From contig JANRJH010000001.1 in the NCBI GenBank assembly GCA_033764075.1, positions 1-64,000 on the forward strand: 64,000 nt of DNA, written 5' to 3'. This DNA is from M3007 sp033764075 (GTDB taxonomy: Bacteria > Bacteroidota > Bacteroidia > Chitinophagales > Saprospiraceae). The notes beneath the pieces are model-generated. The model searched no databases, was not told the DNA's origin, and saw nothing but the letters and a program-made list of their open reading frames with translations. The translations under genes and the position numbers were made by a program. Shown here piece after piece: positions 1 through 7,581 of the stretch. The number at the start of each line of letters is the position of its first letter. The first letter of the stretch is position 1.

Positions 1-405
1 TACCTGAAAGGCGATCTTCCATTGCAGGCTGCTGTCCACCCGGGGTTGGGCTTCAAAACCGTCCGCTTTGTACGTGAAGCGCATGTTGTGCGCCCGGTTG
101 GGGCTTTGCAAGGCGCCTTTGGCCTTCTGGTCGCGGATAAAATACTCGCTCTGCTCCACATACGCCAGCGCTTTTTGCATGTCGGGGCTGTAGGCGGGCT
201 TCTGGCCCTCGCCGGTGGCAGGCTGCCTTGTCGTTTGGGCATAACCCAATACCGAAACGAGCATGGCGAGGAGGAAGAGTCCGGACTGGTATGGGTTCGG
301 CAGTACCACTGCCCCTGTTGCCCGACGCAACAAGCTAAAAAGGAGGCGCCCGCAGGCGGCTACGCGCGGCAGGTCGCTGCGGCGGGGTGTTGTACTGCTT
401 TTCAT
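1..405 (-). CDS. Secreted protein of unknown function, 3' part outside the window
   Basis: Reading the minus strand from the ATG at 405-403 gives an open frame to the left edge, 135 codons with no stop. The N-terminus is basic, followed by a hydrophobic stretch (SGLFLLAMLVSVLGYAQ) that looks like a signal peptide or anchor. The mature part begins near residue 57 and includes YSPDMQKALAYVEQSEYFI, then a SPNRAHNMRFTYKADGF segment of the kind seen at the start of large secreted Bacteroidota proteins. I cannot name the family. The start is supported by a TAnnTTTG promoter box 55 bases upstream. A plus-strand ORF over the same bases is taken as its shadow. Confidence 0.6.
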   Translation of the reverse strand, partial: MKSSTTPRRSDLPRVAACGRLLFSLLRRATGAVVLPNPYQSGLFLLAMLVSVLGYAQTTRQPATGEGQKPAYSPDMQKALAYVEQSEYFIRDQKAKGALQSPNRAHNMRFTYKADGFEAQPRVDSSLQWKIAFQV

Positions 406-459
406 GAGATAGGTCTGTACGTTTTGGTAAACTGATTAAAACCACCAGATATGGCAGCA

Positions 460-467
460 CAAAGGTA
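460..467 (-). promoter_or_regulatory. Putative -7 promoter box TACCTTTG
   Basis: The minus strand reads TACCTTTG, an exact match to the Bacteroidota TAnnTTTG box, placed to transcribe the truncated secreted gene that starts at 405. No clear -33 TTTG was found. Confidence 0.5.
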
Positions 468-607
468 ATTTATTCAGCGAGCGTACCGTTTTTTTTTTCA
501 GGGCCTTTAGCGGACGATCGCCGAATGGTATTTTTAGCATCTTTTCTGCCCAAAATAAACCTGAAAGCCTAATGATCCATCCAATACCACTCGCATCCGA
601 CCGCCTT

Positions 608-719
608 TTTAAAATAAACCGCAGAGGGGCACAGAGGTAGTCGGCTTTCGGTTGTCGGCTGTCGGCCCCTCCGTGCTTCCTCTGTGTATCCTTTGTGCCC
701 CTCTGCGGTTTATTTTAAA
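608..719. repeat. 26-bp perfect inverted repeat with heptad repeat in its loop
   Basis: The arms 608-633 and 694-719 are exact reverse complements (core AAACCGCAGAGGGGCACA), separated by 60 bases. The loop contains three TCGGnnn heptads and a partial fourth (641-665). The gene-free stretch 406-838 otherwise holds only the promoter box at 460 and a second partial copy of this element at 732-787; I see no gene in it. Confidence 0.8.
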
Positions 720-787
720 GGCTATCGGTAGTCGGTGCCTCCGTGCCCCTCTGTGTATCCTTTGTGCCACTCTCTGCGGTTTATTTA
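667..787. repeat. Tandem imperfect direct repeat, CCTCCGTGC...CTCTGCGGTTTAT
   Basis: Two imperfect copies, about 667-716 and 738-785, share CCTCCGTGC, CCTCTGTGTATCCTTTGTGC and TCTGCGGTTTAT, separated by TCGGTAG/TCGGTGC heptads. The related CCGCGGAGGG stem at 20236 suggests a dispersed family. It lies just downstream of the DUF2306 gene stop at 839. Confidence 0.7.
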
Positions 788-838
788 AGGTGGTGCGTAG
801 CGGGCAGCCTTTAATGGCAATTCAAGGAATCATGTATG

Positions 839-1504
839 TCACGCCGATACCCGCGCCCGCAAACGCCGCCCAAAGTACACCTGCACGGGCACCAGCAGAA
901 CCGTCGGGCCAAACCACTGCAGGTACCAGGGCAGGAACGGCGCTGCGTTCACCGCAAATGCCGTCGTCGACGCGATGAAGGCGCCAATCATGGACGAAAC
1001 ATGCAGCGCAAGCCATTCAAGCCGCTGTACTTCGCCCGCATGGTTGAAATACCACAGATTACGGGAGGCATTCCACAGGGAGGCCATACCAAACACCCCG
1101 AACAGGATCGGCAAGGCAGGGTCGCCCCCCCGGGCAAACATCCAACCCGCCCGCAACACCATGGCCAGGCCGGCAAAACCCAATAAAGCCGTGTACACAT
1201 AATCCAGGGGCAACACCGGCCCTTTTTTCATGAATTGCAAGGCACGAAAGCCCCGCATCACGCCGGCCCACACAAACACCGCGATGCCCAGCAGGAATTG
1301 GTAGAAGACCAAATCGGGGCGCCTGAAAAAACCGAACGCCGCCGAAACGCACACCACCAGCATGGCGTAAAAAAACACCCGTCCCGCCGGCCGGTGCATG
1401 CGCAGGTTCGATTCGTTGGTGTAGATCGCCACAGGACCCAAAAGCAGGGTAAGGACGCCGGCGGCAATGTGCAGATAAAGGAAACTGTTAAGGACGAATT
1501 CCAT
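839..1504 (-). CDS. DUF2306 family membrane protein
   Basis: A 221-residue integral membrane protein with about six or seven hydrophobic segments. The N-terminus (MEFVLNSFLYLHIAAGVLTL) and the early charged loop LRMHRPAGRVFFYAMLV match the DUF2306 family, whose members have the short HR..G loop after the first helices. Its function is not established. The ATG at 1504 is chosen because the first helix starts right there; the longer frame from 1603 adds 33 basic residues unlike the family. It is divergent from msrB across a 179-bp gap and ends next to the repeat cluster at 608-787. Confidence 0.7.
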   Translation of the reverse strand: MEFVLNSFLYLHIAAGVLTLLLGPVAIYTNESNLRMHRPAGRVFFYAMLVVCVSAAFGFFRRPDLVFYQFLLGIAVFVWAGVMRGFRALQFMKKGPVLPLDYVYTALLGFAGLAMVLRAGWMFARGGDPALPILFGVFGMASLWNASRNLWYFNHAGEVQRLEWLALHVSSMIGAFIASTTAFAVNAAPFLPWYLQWFGPTVLLVPVQVYFGRRLRARVSA

Positions 1505-1683
1505 AAGTTGTTTTTTAAACCCACGGCAAAGAAAACGCCTCTTAAAGCGCCTGACAGGAAGAAGGGAGGAATAGCCGGCTTTTGGGGGTGAATGGGAAGG
1601 CAAAGTGTTGCGGCGCCGACATCCGTACGGGTTTGCGCAACAATCCAGTCCGAAAATCCATTTAAAAGAAAAATTCCGATACC

Positions 1684-2136
1684 ATGTTGACCTGGTCCGA
1701 CATCCTTCGATTCGCCGACACCGAAACCCCCCAACCAGACCGCGTTGTAGTAAAAACAGACGAGGAGTGGCGCGCGCAACTCTCCCCGGAAGAATACCGC
1801 GTAACCCGCCAGAAAGGTACCGAACGCCCGTACAGCTCAGATCTGTGCTCCCGCTTCGAGCCGGGGCTTTATCAGTGCGTCTGCTGCGACACGCTCTTGT
1901 TTGATGCCCGCGAAAAATTTGAAAGCGGCACTGGCTGGCCTTCTTTTACCCAGCCCGTCCGGGAAAACGCTGTGGCCTACCACGCCGACAACAGCTACGG
2001 CATGCGCCGCGTAGAGACCCTCTGCAACACCTGCGAAGCACACCTCGGCCACGTATTTCCCGACGGCCCGGCGCCCAGCAAACTGCGGTACTGCATCAAT
2101 GCCGTGGCACTGCGCAAGGTGGATATGCAGCCGTAA
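1684..2136 (+). CDS. msrB: Peptide-methionine (R)-S-oxide reductase
   Basis: MsrB reduces the R-epimer of methionine sulfoxide in proteins, normally with thioredoxin, and so repairs oxidative damage. All family marks are visible: structural zinc cysteines C65/C68 (CVCC) and C114/C117 (CNTC), the GTGWPSF motif (82-88), EAHLGHVFPDGP, and the catalytic cysteine C137 in RYCINAVAL. At 150 residues it is a normal single-domain MsrB, probably cytoplasmic as no signal peptide is seen. It ends 4 bases before the convergent LytTR gene. Confidence 0.95.
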   Translation: MLTWSDILRFADTETPQPDRVVVKTDEEWRAQLSPEEYRVTRQKGTERPYSSDLCSRFEPGLYQCVCCDTLLFDAREKFESGTGWPSFTQPVRENAVAYHADNSYGMRRVETLCNTCEAHLGHVFPDGPAPSKLRYCINAVALRKVDMQP

Positions 2137-2140
2137 ACCG

Positions 2141-3064
2141 TTACCGCCTCCCCCCTTGAAGGCGGCTGTCGCCAGTCAACTGTCGAGATACCGGAATCGG
2201 GTCTGCAAGCCCCCTGAGATGCAGACGCAGTCCTTGAGCGTTTCCGCTGATGCGCTCAACATAATCCAGGTTGACAATGGCGGTGCGGTGGCAGCGCATA
2301 AATTGTGGATGACCCGACAACGAATTTTCCATGCGCTTCAACGTGGAGCGCAACAGGGTGCGACTGATGCCTTCTTCGGTGAAATGCCGTATCTCCACAT
2401 AGTTGTCGGCCGATGTGATTAACAACAATTGCGCTGCCGGAACCGTCAACCGGTCTTCTTTGTTTTCGCCTTCCAGGATGATGAATTGGGGGCCTGCCGG
2501 GGACGTGGACCGCTGGTGAATCGCTGCATCGGCACGCGCCGCAATGTCCCGGTATTTTTTTACCAAATTCAGGTAGGAAAGCAAAAAACCGACCGCAACC
2601 GGTGCAGTAGCCACTGCCAGGGTCATCCGTTCCCAGCGCCACAGGTTGGAAGCCGTCAGCGATTCCCCGAACAGCACGGCACTGAGTATCCAGTTGCCCA
2701 CGCCAATAAGCGCAATGAGACCCAGTGTGTCTGTAATGGCCTTGCCCACCGTCCAGGTGCGCTCCGCATCCGGTCCGATCAGCCATTTTTTGCCAAGCCC
2801 CCAGAGCGCCGAAGCCAGCAATGTGACCAACCCGAACAACAGACATACCCCAATAAAATGGAACGCCAGTCCCGGCTCAAATCCCATACCGAAAGGCCGA
2901 AAAACAAAGAGAAAAACACTCACCACCAGACCAGCGATCAGACCGCTGCGCAAAGAAGTGTGCCACCCTACAGTCAGGGGGTAAGGTTGACCAAGCCAGT
3001 TTACCACAAGGAATGTATATTTGCGCAGCAATAATAAAGCATTCAACTTTTTAACATGAAACAA
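2141..3064 (-). CDS. Membrane-bound LytTR-domain transcriptional regulator
   Basis: The protein has about four transmembrane helices in residues 36-170 and a C-terminal LytTR DNA-binding domain (about 205-300: LLLITSADNYVEIRHF, TLKRMENSL, FMRCHRTAIVNLDYV). There is no receiver domain, so signalling probably comes through the membrane part or a partner kinase outside the window. The start is uncertain: the ATG at 3064 would overlap by 9 bases the divergent lipoprotein gene that starts at 3056. A GTG at 3007, just before NWLGQPYPL, would leave a 48-bp promoter gap and fits the N-terminus usual for this protein type better. Confidence 0.8.
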   Translation of the reverse strand: MFHVKKLNALLLLRKYTFLVVNWLGQPYPLTVGWHTSLRSGLIAGLVVSVFLFVFRPFGMGFEPGLAFHFIGVCLLFGLVTLLASALWGLGKKWLIGPDAERTWTVGKAITDTLGLIALIGVGNWILSAVLFGESLTASNLWRWERMTLAVATAPVAVGFLLSYLNLVKKYRDIAARADAAIHQRSTSPAGPQFIILEGENKEDRLTVPAAQLLLITSADNYVEIRHFTEEGISRTLLRSTLKRMENSLSGHPQFMRCHRTAIVNLDYVERISGNAQGLRLHLRGLADPIPVSRQLTGDSRLQGGRR

Positions 3065-3787
3065 TTTCGTTTTTTACTGCCGGTAGTGCTGGCCGTCGCA
3101 TCGGTGCTGACCGGTTGTTTGCACATCGAAGAAGAAGTAACCTTTAACAATAAAGGAAATGGCAAGTACGCCATGGTCATTGACATGAGCGAGGTGAAAA
3201 GCATGATGGACATGTTCAAAGGCATGGCCGATGACAGCACCGGTGGTGCAGAAACGCCGGACCTGTCGGATACCGACATGGGCGAGATCGGCAAAGAGCT
3301 AAGCGGGGTAACCACCTCGCTCAGCGGCATCAAAGGCATCAGCAACGTGCGCGAGGTGAACGATACCGCCCAGTTCCGGTTCGGTTACAGTTTTGAATTT
3401 GCCGATGTCGCCGCCCTCAACAGCGCCCTGCGCGTGATCAACAAGGAAAAGTACGACAGCAAAACCGAAGACGTTTTCCGGTACGACGGTAAATCGTTCG
3501 AGCGCCTTGCCGCCGGCGACCTCGGCGAAGAAATTAAAAAGGCACTCGCAGAAGGCGAAGATGAGGACATGGAGGGCGCGATGGACATGATGAAAATGTT
3601 TTTCGGCGATATGTCCTACAAACAAATCTACCACTTCCCCGACCAGGCGATCAAGTCCAGCAACAACAAACTCGGCGAGATCAGCGCCGACGGCCACACG
3701 CTCACCATGAACATCAAACCCTTCGACGAAGAGCAGGCCAAAGAAAAAGTGACCGTAGCCACCAAGCTCAAACTCAAAAAAGGTTGA
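3056..3787 (+). CDS. Lipoprotein of unknown function
   Basis: A 243-residue protein with a clear lipoprotein signal: hydrophobic n-region and lipobox LTGC around residue 20. The mature part begins HIEEEVTFNNKGNGKYAMVIDMSEV, a form seen in small Bacteroidota lipoproteins; the rest is acidic with methionine-rich patches (KSMMDMFKGMADD, GAMDMMKMFFGDM). No catalytic motif is recognised. It is divergent from the LytTR regulator and may be controlled by it, but that is only inferred from position. The gene ends just before the palindrome cluster at 3801-3864. Confidence 0.7.
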   Translation: MKQFRFLLPVVLAVASVLTGCLHIEEEVTFNNKGNGKYAMVIDMSEVKSMMDMFKGMADDSTGGAETPDLSDTDMGEIGKELSGVTTSLSGIKGISNVREVNDTAQFRFGYSFEFADVAALNSALRVINKEKYDSKTEDVFRYDGKSFERLAAGDLGEEIKKALAEGEDEDMEGAMDMMKMFFGDMSYKQIYHFPDQAIKSSNNKLGEISADGHTLTMNIKPFDEEQAKEKVTVATKLKLKKG

Positions 3788-3800
3788 TCAACCCCATCAG

Positions 3801-3820
3801 CCCACGGCTTCAGCCGTGGG
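3801..3820. terminator. Perfect 9-bp stem hairpin between convergent genes
   Basis: CCCACGGCT-TC-AGCCGTGGG is a perfect inverted repeat with a 2-base centre. It lies 13 bases past the lipoprotein stop and 84 bases from the convergent ribA stop. There is no T-run, so it may be a REP-like palindrome rather than, or as well as, a terminator. Confidence 0.5.
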
Positions 3821-3826
3821 ACGGAT

Positions 3827-3864
3827 ACGATATCGTTTCAACGATATCGTTGAAACGATATCGT
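3827..3864. repeat. 38-bp perfect palindrome built from three ACGATATCGT units
   Basis: The 10-bp palindrome ACGATATCGT occurs at 3827, 3841 and 3855, separated by TTCA and TGAA, so the whole 38 bases read the same on both strands. It follows the hairpin at 3801 in the gap between the convergent lipoprotein and ribA genes. Confidence 0.85.
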
Positions 3865-3903
3865 TGGTACGATACCGTCGAAACAACATCGCATCCCCCC
3901 CCA

Positions 3904-4491
3904 TCAAAGCCCCAACAAATGCCCCATCAAATCCTGCTTGGTTTGCAGGTAATCCCTGTTGTCTGCATGGGGCTGAATGACCAGGGGTATGCGATCCACA
4001 ACCCGGACCGGAGAGCGCCGCAAGGCTTCTACCTTGTCCGGGTTGTTGGTTAACAGGGCTGCCTGAAAGATGCCGAGGTGTTGCAGAATGAACACCGCAC
4101 ACTCGTACTGGCGCGCGTCAACCTCGAAACCCAGGTGCGTATTGGCCTCTGCGGTGTTGAGGCCGAGGTCCTGGAGTTTGTACGCTTTGAGTTTGTTGAT
4201 CAGGCCGATTCCGCGTCCTTCCTGACGCAGGTAAACCACCACGCCACCGTGTTCGGCGGCATACCGGAGGGAGGCGTCGAGTTGTTCGCCGCAGTCGCAT
4301 CGGCGCGATCCGAACACATCGCCCGTCAGGCATTCCGAGTGTATGCGCACGGGCACCACACCCGATGCGTCAAACCCGTCGGCCACAAAAGCCAGGTGTG
4401 GCATGCGTTCTTCAGGGCTTTCCGCAAAGGCGATCATGGTGAACTCGCCATAGCGGGACGGGATCCGGGCTTCTGCTTGTTTTTCCAACAT
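3904..4491 (-). CDS. ribA: GTP cyclohydrolase II (riboflavin biosynthesis)
   Basis: RibA opens the GTP ring and releases formate and pyrophosphate, the first step of riboflavin synthesis. The zinc ligands are visible as C54, C65 and C67 in ECLTGDVFGSRRCDCGEQ, with the LRQEGRGIGL loop at 88-97 and the NTHLGFEVDAR region. At 195 residues it is a stand-alone RibA, not the RibB-RibA fusion common elsewhere. It is the last gene of a minus-strand run (ompA-like, lipase, ribA), 54 bases after the lipase. No riboswitch was recognised. Confidence 0.95.
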   Translation of the reverse strand: MLEKQAEARIPSRYGEFTMIAFAESPEERMPHLAFVADGFDASGVVPVRIHSECLTGDVFGSRRCDCGEQLDASLRYAAEHGGVVVYLRQEGRGIGLINKLKAYKLQDLGLNTAEANTHLGFEVDARQYECAVFILQHLGIFQAALLTNNPDKVEALRRSPVRVVDRIPLVIQPHADNRDYLQTKQDLMGHLLGL

Positions 4492-4545
4492 TATTTACAA
4501 AGATAGGGATAAAACAACAGGGCGGGATCAAAGTTTCAGCGTTTT

Positions 4546-5388
4546 TTACCGGCCGGGCAAATGCGCGTCGAGCCAATCGAGCCCGAAACGAAATACCGCC
4601 TCTTGTTCCGGTTCATTGTGTAGCTCGTGGTAAGCGCCGGGCCAGGAACGGAACGTGATATCCCCGCCGGCACGACCGGCAAACGCCAGGGAAGCGGCGT
4701 GCGAGGTCAGCCCGTCGGCGTCGCCGTGCATCAGCAGCAAGGGTACCGGATAGGCTTCGGCAAAAGCATGGAGTTGGCGGGCGGCATCCAGAATGGCCAT
4801 GCCCAGTGCTGCGGAAATGCGGTCGTGCACCAGCGGGTCGCGCCGGTACGCTTCCACCACCTCGGGGATGCGCGAAATCTTGCGCGCATCCAGGCCGGTG
4901 GGCAGGGAAAAGGCCGGCACAATGCGGCTCATCAGCCGTCCTACAGCCACTTTGACCGCCGGATCGGGAAAGGCGAGTTGTATCCACGGACTGCTGGCGA
5001 TCACCCCCTGCACGGCGTCCGGAAAGCGCAGGGCATAGTGCAGGGCAATATTGCCGCCCATGGACTGGCCGTGCAGGAAAACCGGCAGGTTGGGATGCGC
5101 CTTTTTCAGTTCGGCCAACACCGCAGACACGTTGTTCAGCAGCGCTTCGAGGCTGGCGGCGTGTCCGCGCTTTCCACCGCTGGCCCCGTGCCCCGGATGG
5201 TCGAAGCCGGCGGTGGCGATGCCGGCCTGCCCGTATCGGGCTGCCAGGTGTCCAAAGCGTTCGATGTGCTCACCGAGCCCGTGCACCACCAGTACCAGGG
5301 CGCGCGGCCGGTCGGCTGGCCAGTGTACGCCGTACAGGCGGTTGCCGGCGGAGGAAGTAATCTGAAAGGTCTCTTTGTTCGGCAACAT
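4546..5388 (-). CDS. Alpha/beta hydrolase, monoacylglycerol lipase-like
   Basis: A 280-residue serine hydrolase of the PldB/monoacylglycerol-lipase type (Hydrolase_4). Visible features are the oxyanion HGLGEH motif (36-41), the DHPGHGAS segment, the nucleophile S109 in GQSMGG, an acidic residue in HGDADGLTS (223 or 225) and catalytic H254 in YHELHNE. No signal peptide, so probably cytoplasmic. It lies 6 bases after the ompA-like gene on the same strand and is probably co-transcribed with it. The exact substrate cannot be told from sequence. Confidence 0.85.
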   Translation of the reverse strand: MLPNKETFQITSSAGNRLYGVHWPADRPRALVLVVHGLGEHIERFGHLAARYGQAGIATAGFDHPGHGASGGKRGHAASLEALLNNVSAVLAELKKAHPNLPVFLHGQSMGGNIALHYALRFPDAVQGVIASSPWIQLAFPDPAVKVAVGRLMSRIVPAFSLPTGLDARKISRIPEVVEAYRRDPLVHDRISAALGMAILDAARQLHAFAEAYPVPLLLMHGDADGLTSHAASLAFAGRAGGDITFRSWPGAYHELHNEPEQEAVFRFGLDWLDAHLPGR

Positions 5389-5394
5389 ATGGCA

Positions 5395-6543
5395 CTATTT
5401 GTTTTGGGTTGTTGGCTGTTTTTTTTGTTCTTCCCGGATCATGTCTTCCAGGCTGCGCCAGCGTCGGCGCTCCAGGGCATCCGGCGAGATGCCGGTGATG
5501 CGCAGTTCGGTGCGGCGGTTGGCGGCATGTTGCTCATCGGTACACGTCACCCCGTCGGTGCAGGCATTCACCGGTTGTGTTTCTCCGTACCCCCGAGCGG
5601 TGATGCGGCTGGCGTCTACACCGTCCTGCACGATGTAGGCGACGGCGCTCTCTGCGCGTTTTTGCGACAGCTGGGCGTTGTACTCGTTGTCGCCGCGCGC
5701 ATCGGTGTACGAGCCGAGTTCGACGCTGATATCGGGGTTGTCGAGCAGCAGTTGCACTACCTTGTCCAGCTCGGCGGCGGCCTCCGGCCGGATATCCCAT
5801 TTGTCGAAATCGTAATAAATGTTGTTGAGCCCGATTTTTTTGTTCATGGTTGCCCGCTCCAGCCCGATGTTCGCCAGCAGGGTGCCCATGGTATTGCCGC
5901 CGGTCAGGTTTTCTGACACACCCGGCTTCATGTCGTCCAGCCCGTGCAGGCAAAGGATGCAGTCTTCCACGTTGACGAACACCTCAACGCGTTTGGCCAG
6001 GTATCCCGGTTTTCGGATCAGGATGGTGTAATGGTTTCCCTGTTCGAGGTTGAAACGGAAAAAGGCCTCCGGATGCTGATCCAGCACCCTTTCCACGGTA
6101 TCCCGGGTGCGGTTGTAAATTTCGATGGTGGCGCCAGTGATGGCGTCCACCACCACGTTGTCGTCTTCGCGCGCATCGGCCAGGGTCACGTCCAGCAGGT
6201 AACCCGGCCGGCGCTGCATGGGCATTTTCAAAAACAGGCCGGTTTGCGCCACGGTAATCGTGTCGCGCCGTTCCTCAAACAGATCTTTGGCGGTGCGCAC
6301 CAGGTACCTGCCGGGCTGTAGTGAAAAAACAAACTGTCCGTCGGGGTTGGTGAATGTTGATGCCACGGGTTGGCTGGAGGGCCAGTAAAAAACGTCCACT
6401 TTGGCCTCGTTCAAAAAACCCCTGTTGTTGTTTTCAAAAACGTACCCCTCTACGCGGGTCTGGCCGGACAGTATGCCAGGGGCCTCAAGCACCTGGCATA
6501 GCGCCAGTGCAACGGCAAATGGTCTGTTAAACAGGGTTTTCAT
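5395..6543 (-). CDS. OmpA-family outer-membrane protein with N-terminal carboxypeptidase-like domain
   Basis: The 382-residue protein begins MKTLFNRPFAVALAL with a signal peptide, followed by a carboxypeptidase-regulatory-like beta domain (about 30-110: VEGYVFENNNRGFLNEAKV, DGQFVFSLQPGRY), a linker, and a C-terminal OmpA peptidoglycan-binding domain (about 265-365: IYYDFDKWDIRPEA, SVELGSYTDARGDNEYN, AESAVAYIV). It probably links the outer membrane to peptidoglycan. The frame stays open upstream to 7566, but that part runs opposite fmt and is a shadow; the ATG at 6543 precedes the signal peptide. Confidence 0.85.
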   Translation of the reverse strand: MKTLFNRPFAVALALCQVLEAPGILSGQTRVEGYVFENNNRGFLNEAKVDVFYWPSSQPVASTFTNPDGQFVFSLQPGRYLVRTAKDLFEERRDTITVAQTGLFLKMPMQRRPGYLLDVTLADAREDDNVVVDAITGATIEIYNRTRDTVERVLDQHPEAFFRFNLEQGNHYTILIRKPGYLAKRVEVFVNVEDCILCLHGLDDMKPGVSENLTGGNTMGTLLANIGLERATMNKKIGLNNIYYDFDKWDIRPEAAAELDKVVQLLLDNPDISVELGSYTDARGDNEYNAQLSQKRAESAVAYIVQDGVDASRITARGYGETQPVNACTDGVTCTDEQHAANRRTELRITGISPDALERRRWRSLEDMIREEQKKQPTTQNK

Positions 6544-6642
6544 ACTGTTGGTGGGTGTTTGAGCGACGGAGGACGATCCGGAATTGCCCGACAAAAATAA
6601 ACAAACACACCAAGTGTGGCGCTTCTGCCGCAACTTTGTGCC

Positions 6643-7578
6643 ATGATGCGCATCGTTTTTCTGGGCACACCCGAGTTTGCTGTTCCTTCGCTCGACATAT
6701 TGGTTCAGCACGGTTACCCCATCCCTGCGGTCGTCACTGCGCCCGACAAGCCCGGTGGCCGGCTCGGCGTGCAGCAGTCGGCCGTCAAGCGGTACGCTCT
6801 GGAACATGACCTGCCGGTGTTGCAGCCCCCAAAACTCAAGGATCCTGCTTTTCTGGATGCCTTGAAAGACCTGGGCGCCGACCTGCAGATCGTCGTTGCC
6901 TTTCGCATGCTGCCCGAGGCAGTTTGGAACATGCCCCCCCGCGGGACCATGAACCTGCACGCATCCCTGTTGCCCAGATACCGAGGCGCCGCGCCGATCA
7001 ACTGGGCCATCATCAACGGCGAAAAAGAGACCGGCCTCACCACCTTTCTGCTGAAACACGAGATTGACACCGGCGACATCCTGTTTCAGGAGCGCGTGCA
7101 CATCGGGGAAAACGAAACGGCCGGAGAACTGCACGACCGCATGATGACCCTGGGCGCGAGCCTGGTGTTGCGCAGCGTTCAGGCACTGGAAACCGGCGCC
7201 GCCCGGCCACTGCCCCAGGTTGCGGGCGAGGTGACCCATGCTCCCAAAATTTTCACCGATACCTGCCGGATTGAGGCCGGTCGTACCGTTCGGGAAATAC
7301 ACAATTTTATCCGCGGACTCAGCCCCTACCCGGGCGCCTGGATGGATTTTGACGGACGCATGCTGAAAATCCTGCGCGCGGTTCCGGATGAACGGACACC
7401 CTTGCAAGGAGGGCCCGGCGAGCTGTTCTCCGACGGAAAGCATTACCTGATGCTGCGCGTCGCCAACGGCTACCTGGCCATAGAGGAGCTGCAAATGGAA
7501 GGCAAAAAACGCATGTCGGCGCGCGATTTTCTCAACGGGTTCAAACACCCATGGGCGTCGCTGCAAACGCTTACCTGA
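6643..7578 (+). CDS. fmt: Methionyl-tRNA formyltransferase
   Basis: Fmt formylates initiator Met-tRNA using 10-formyl-tetrahydrofolate. The Rossmann start MRIVFLGTPEFAVPSL, the signature NLHASLLPRYRGAAPINWAI and the GxTTFLL..IDTGDI segment are all present; the C-terminal tRNA-binding domain covers about 205-310. The start is the ATG at 6643 or the next one at 6646; the longer frame from 6616 adds nine residues not expected in the family. A near-consensus -7 box (CAACTTTG, 6631-6638) lies only 4 bases before the ATG, so the transcript could be leaderless. It converges on the helicase gene with a 3-base gap. Confidence 0.95.
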   Translation: MMRIVFLGTPEFAVPSLDILVQHGYPIPAVVTAPDKPGGRLGVQQSAVKRYALEHDLPVLQPPKLKDPAFLDALKDLGADLQIVVAFRMLPEAVWNMPPRGTMNLHASLLPRYRGAAPINWAIINGEKETGLTTFLLKHEIDTGDILFQERVHIGENETAGELHDRMMTLGASLVLRSVQALETGAARPLPQVAGEVTHAPKIFTDTCRIEAGRTVREIHNFIRGLSPYPGAWMDFDGRMLKILRAVPDERTPLQGGPGELFSDGKHYLMLRVANGYLAIEELQMEGKKRMSARDFLNGFKHPWASLQTLT

Positions 7579-7581
7579 GGG

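Noticed and set aside
6544..7566. Upstream extension of the OmpA-like frame on the minus strand
   Set aside because: It lies opposite fmt, lacks family sequence and precedes a good signal peptide at 6543; taken as a shadow.
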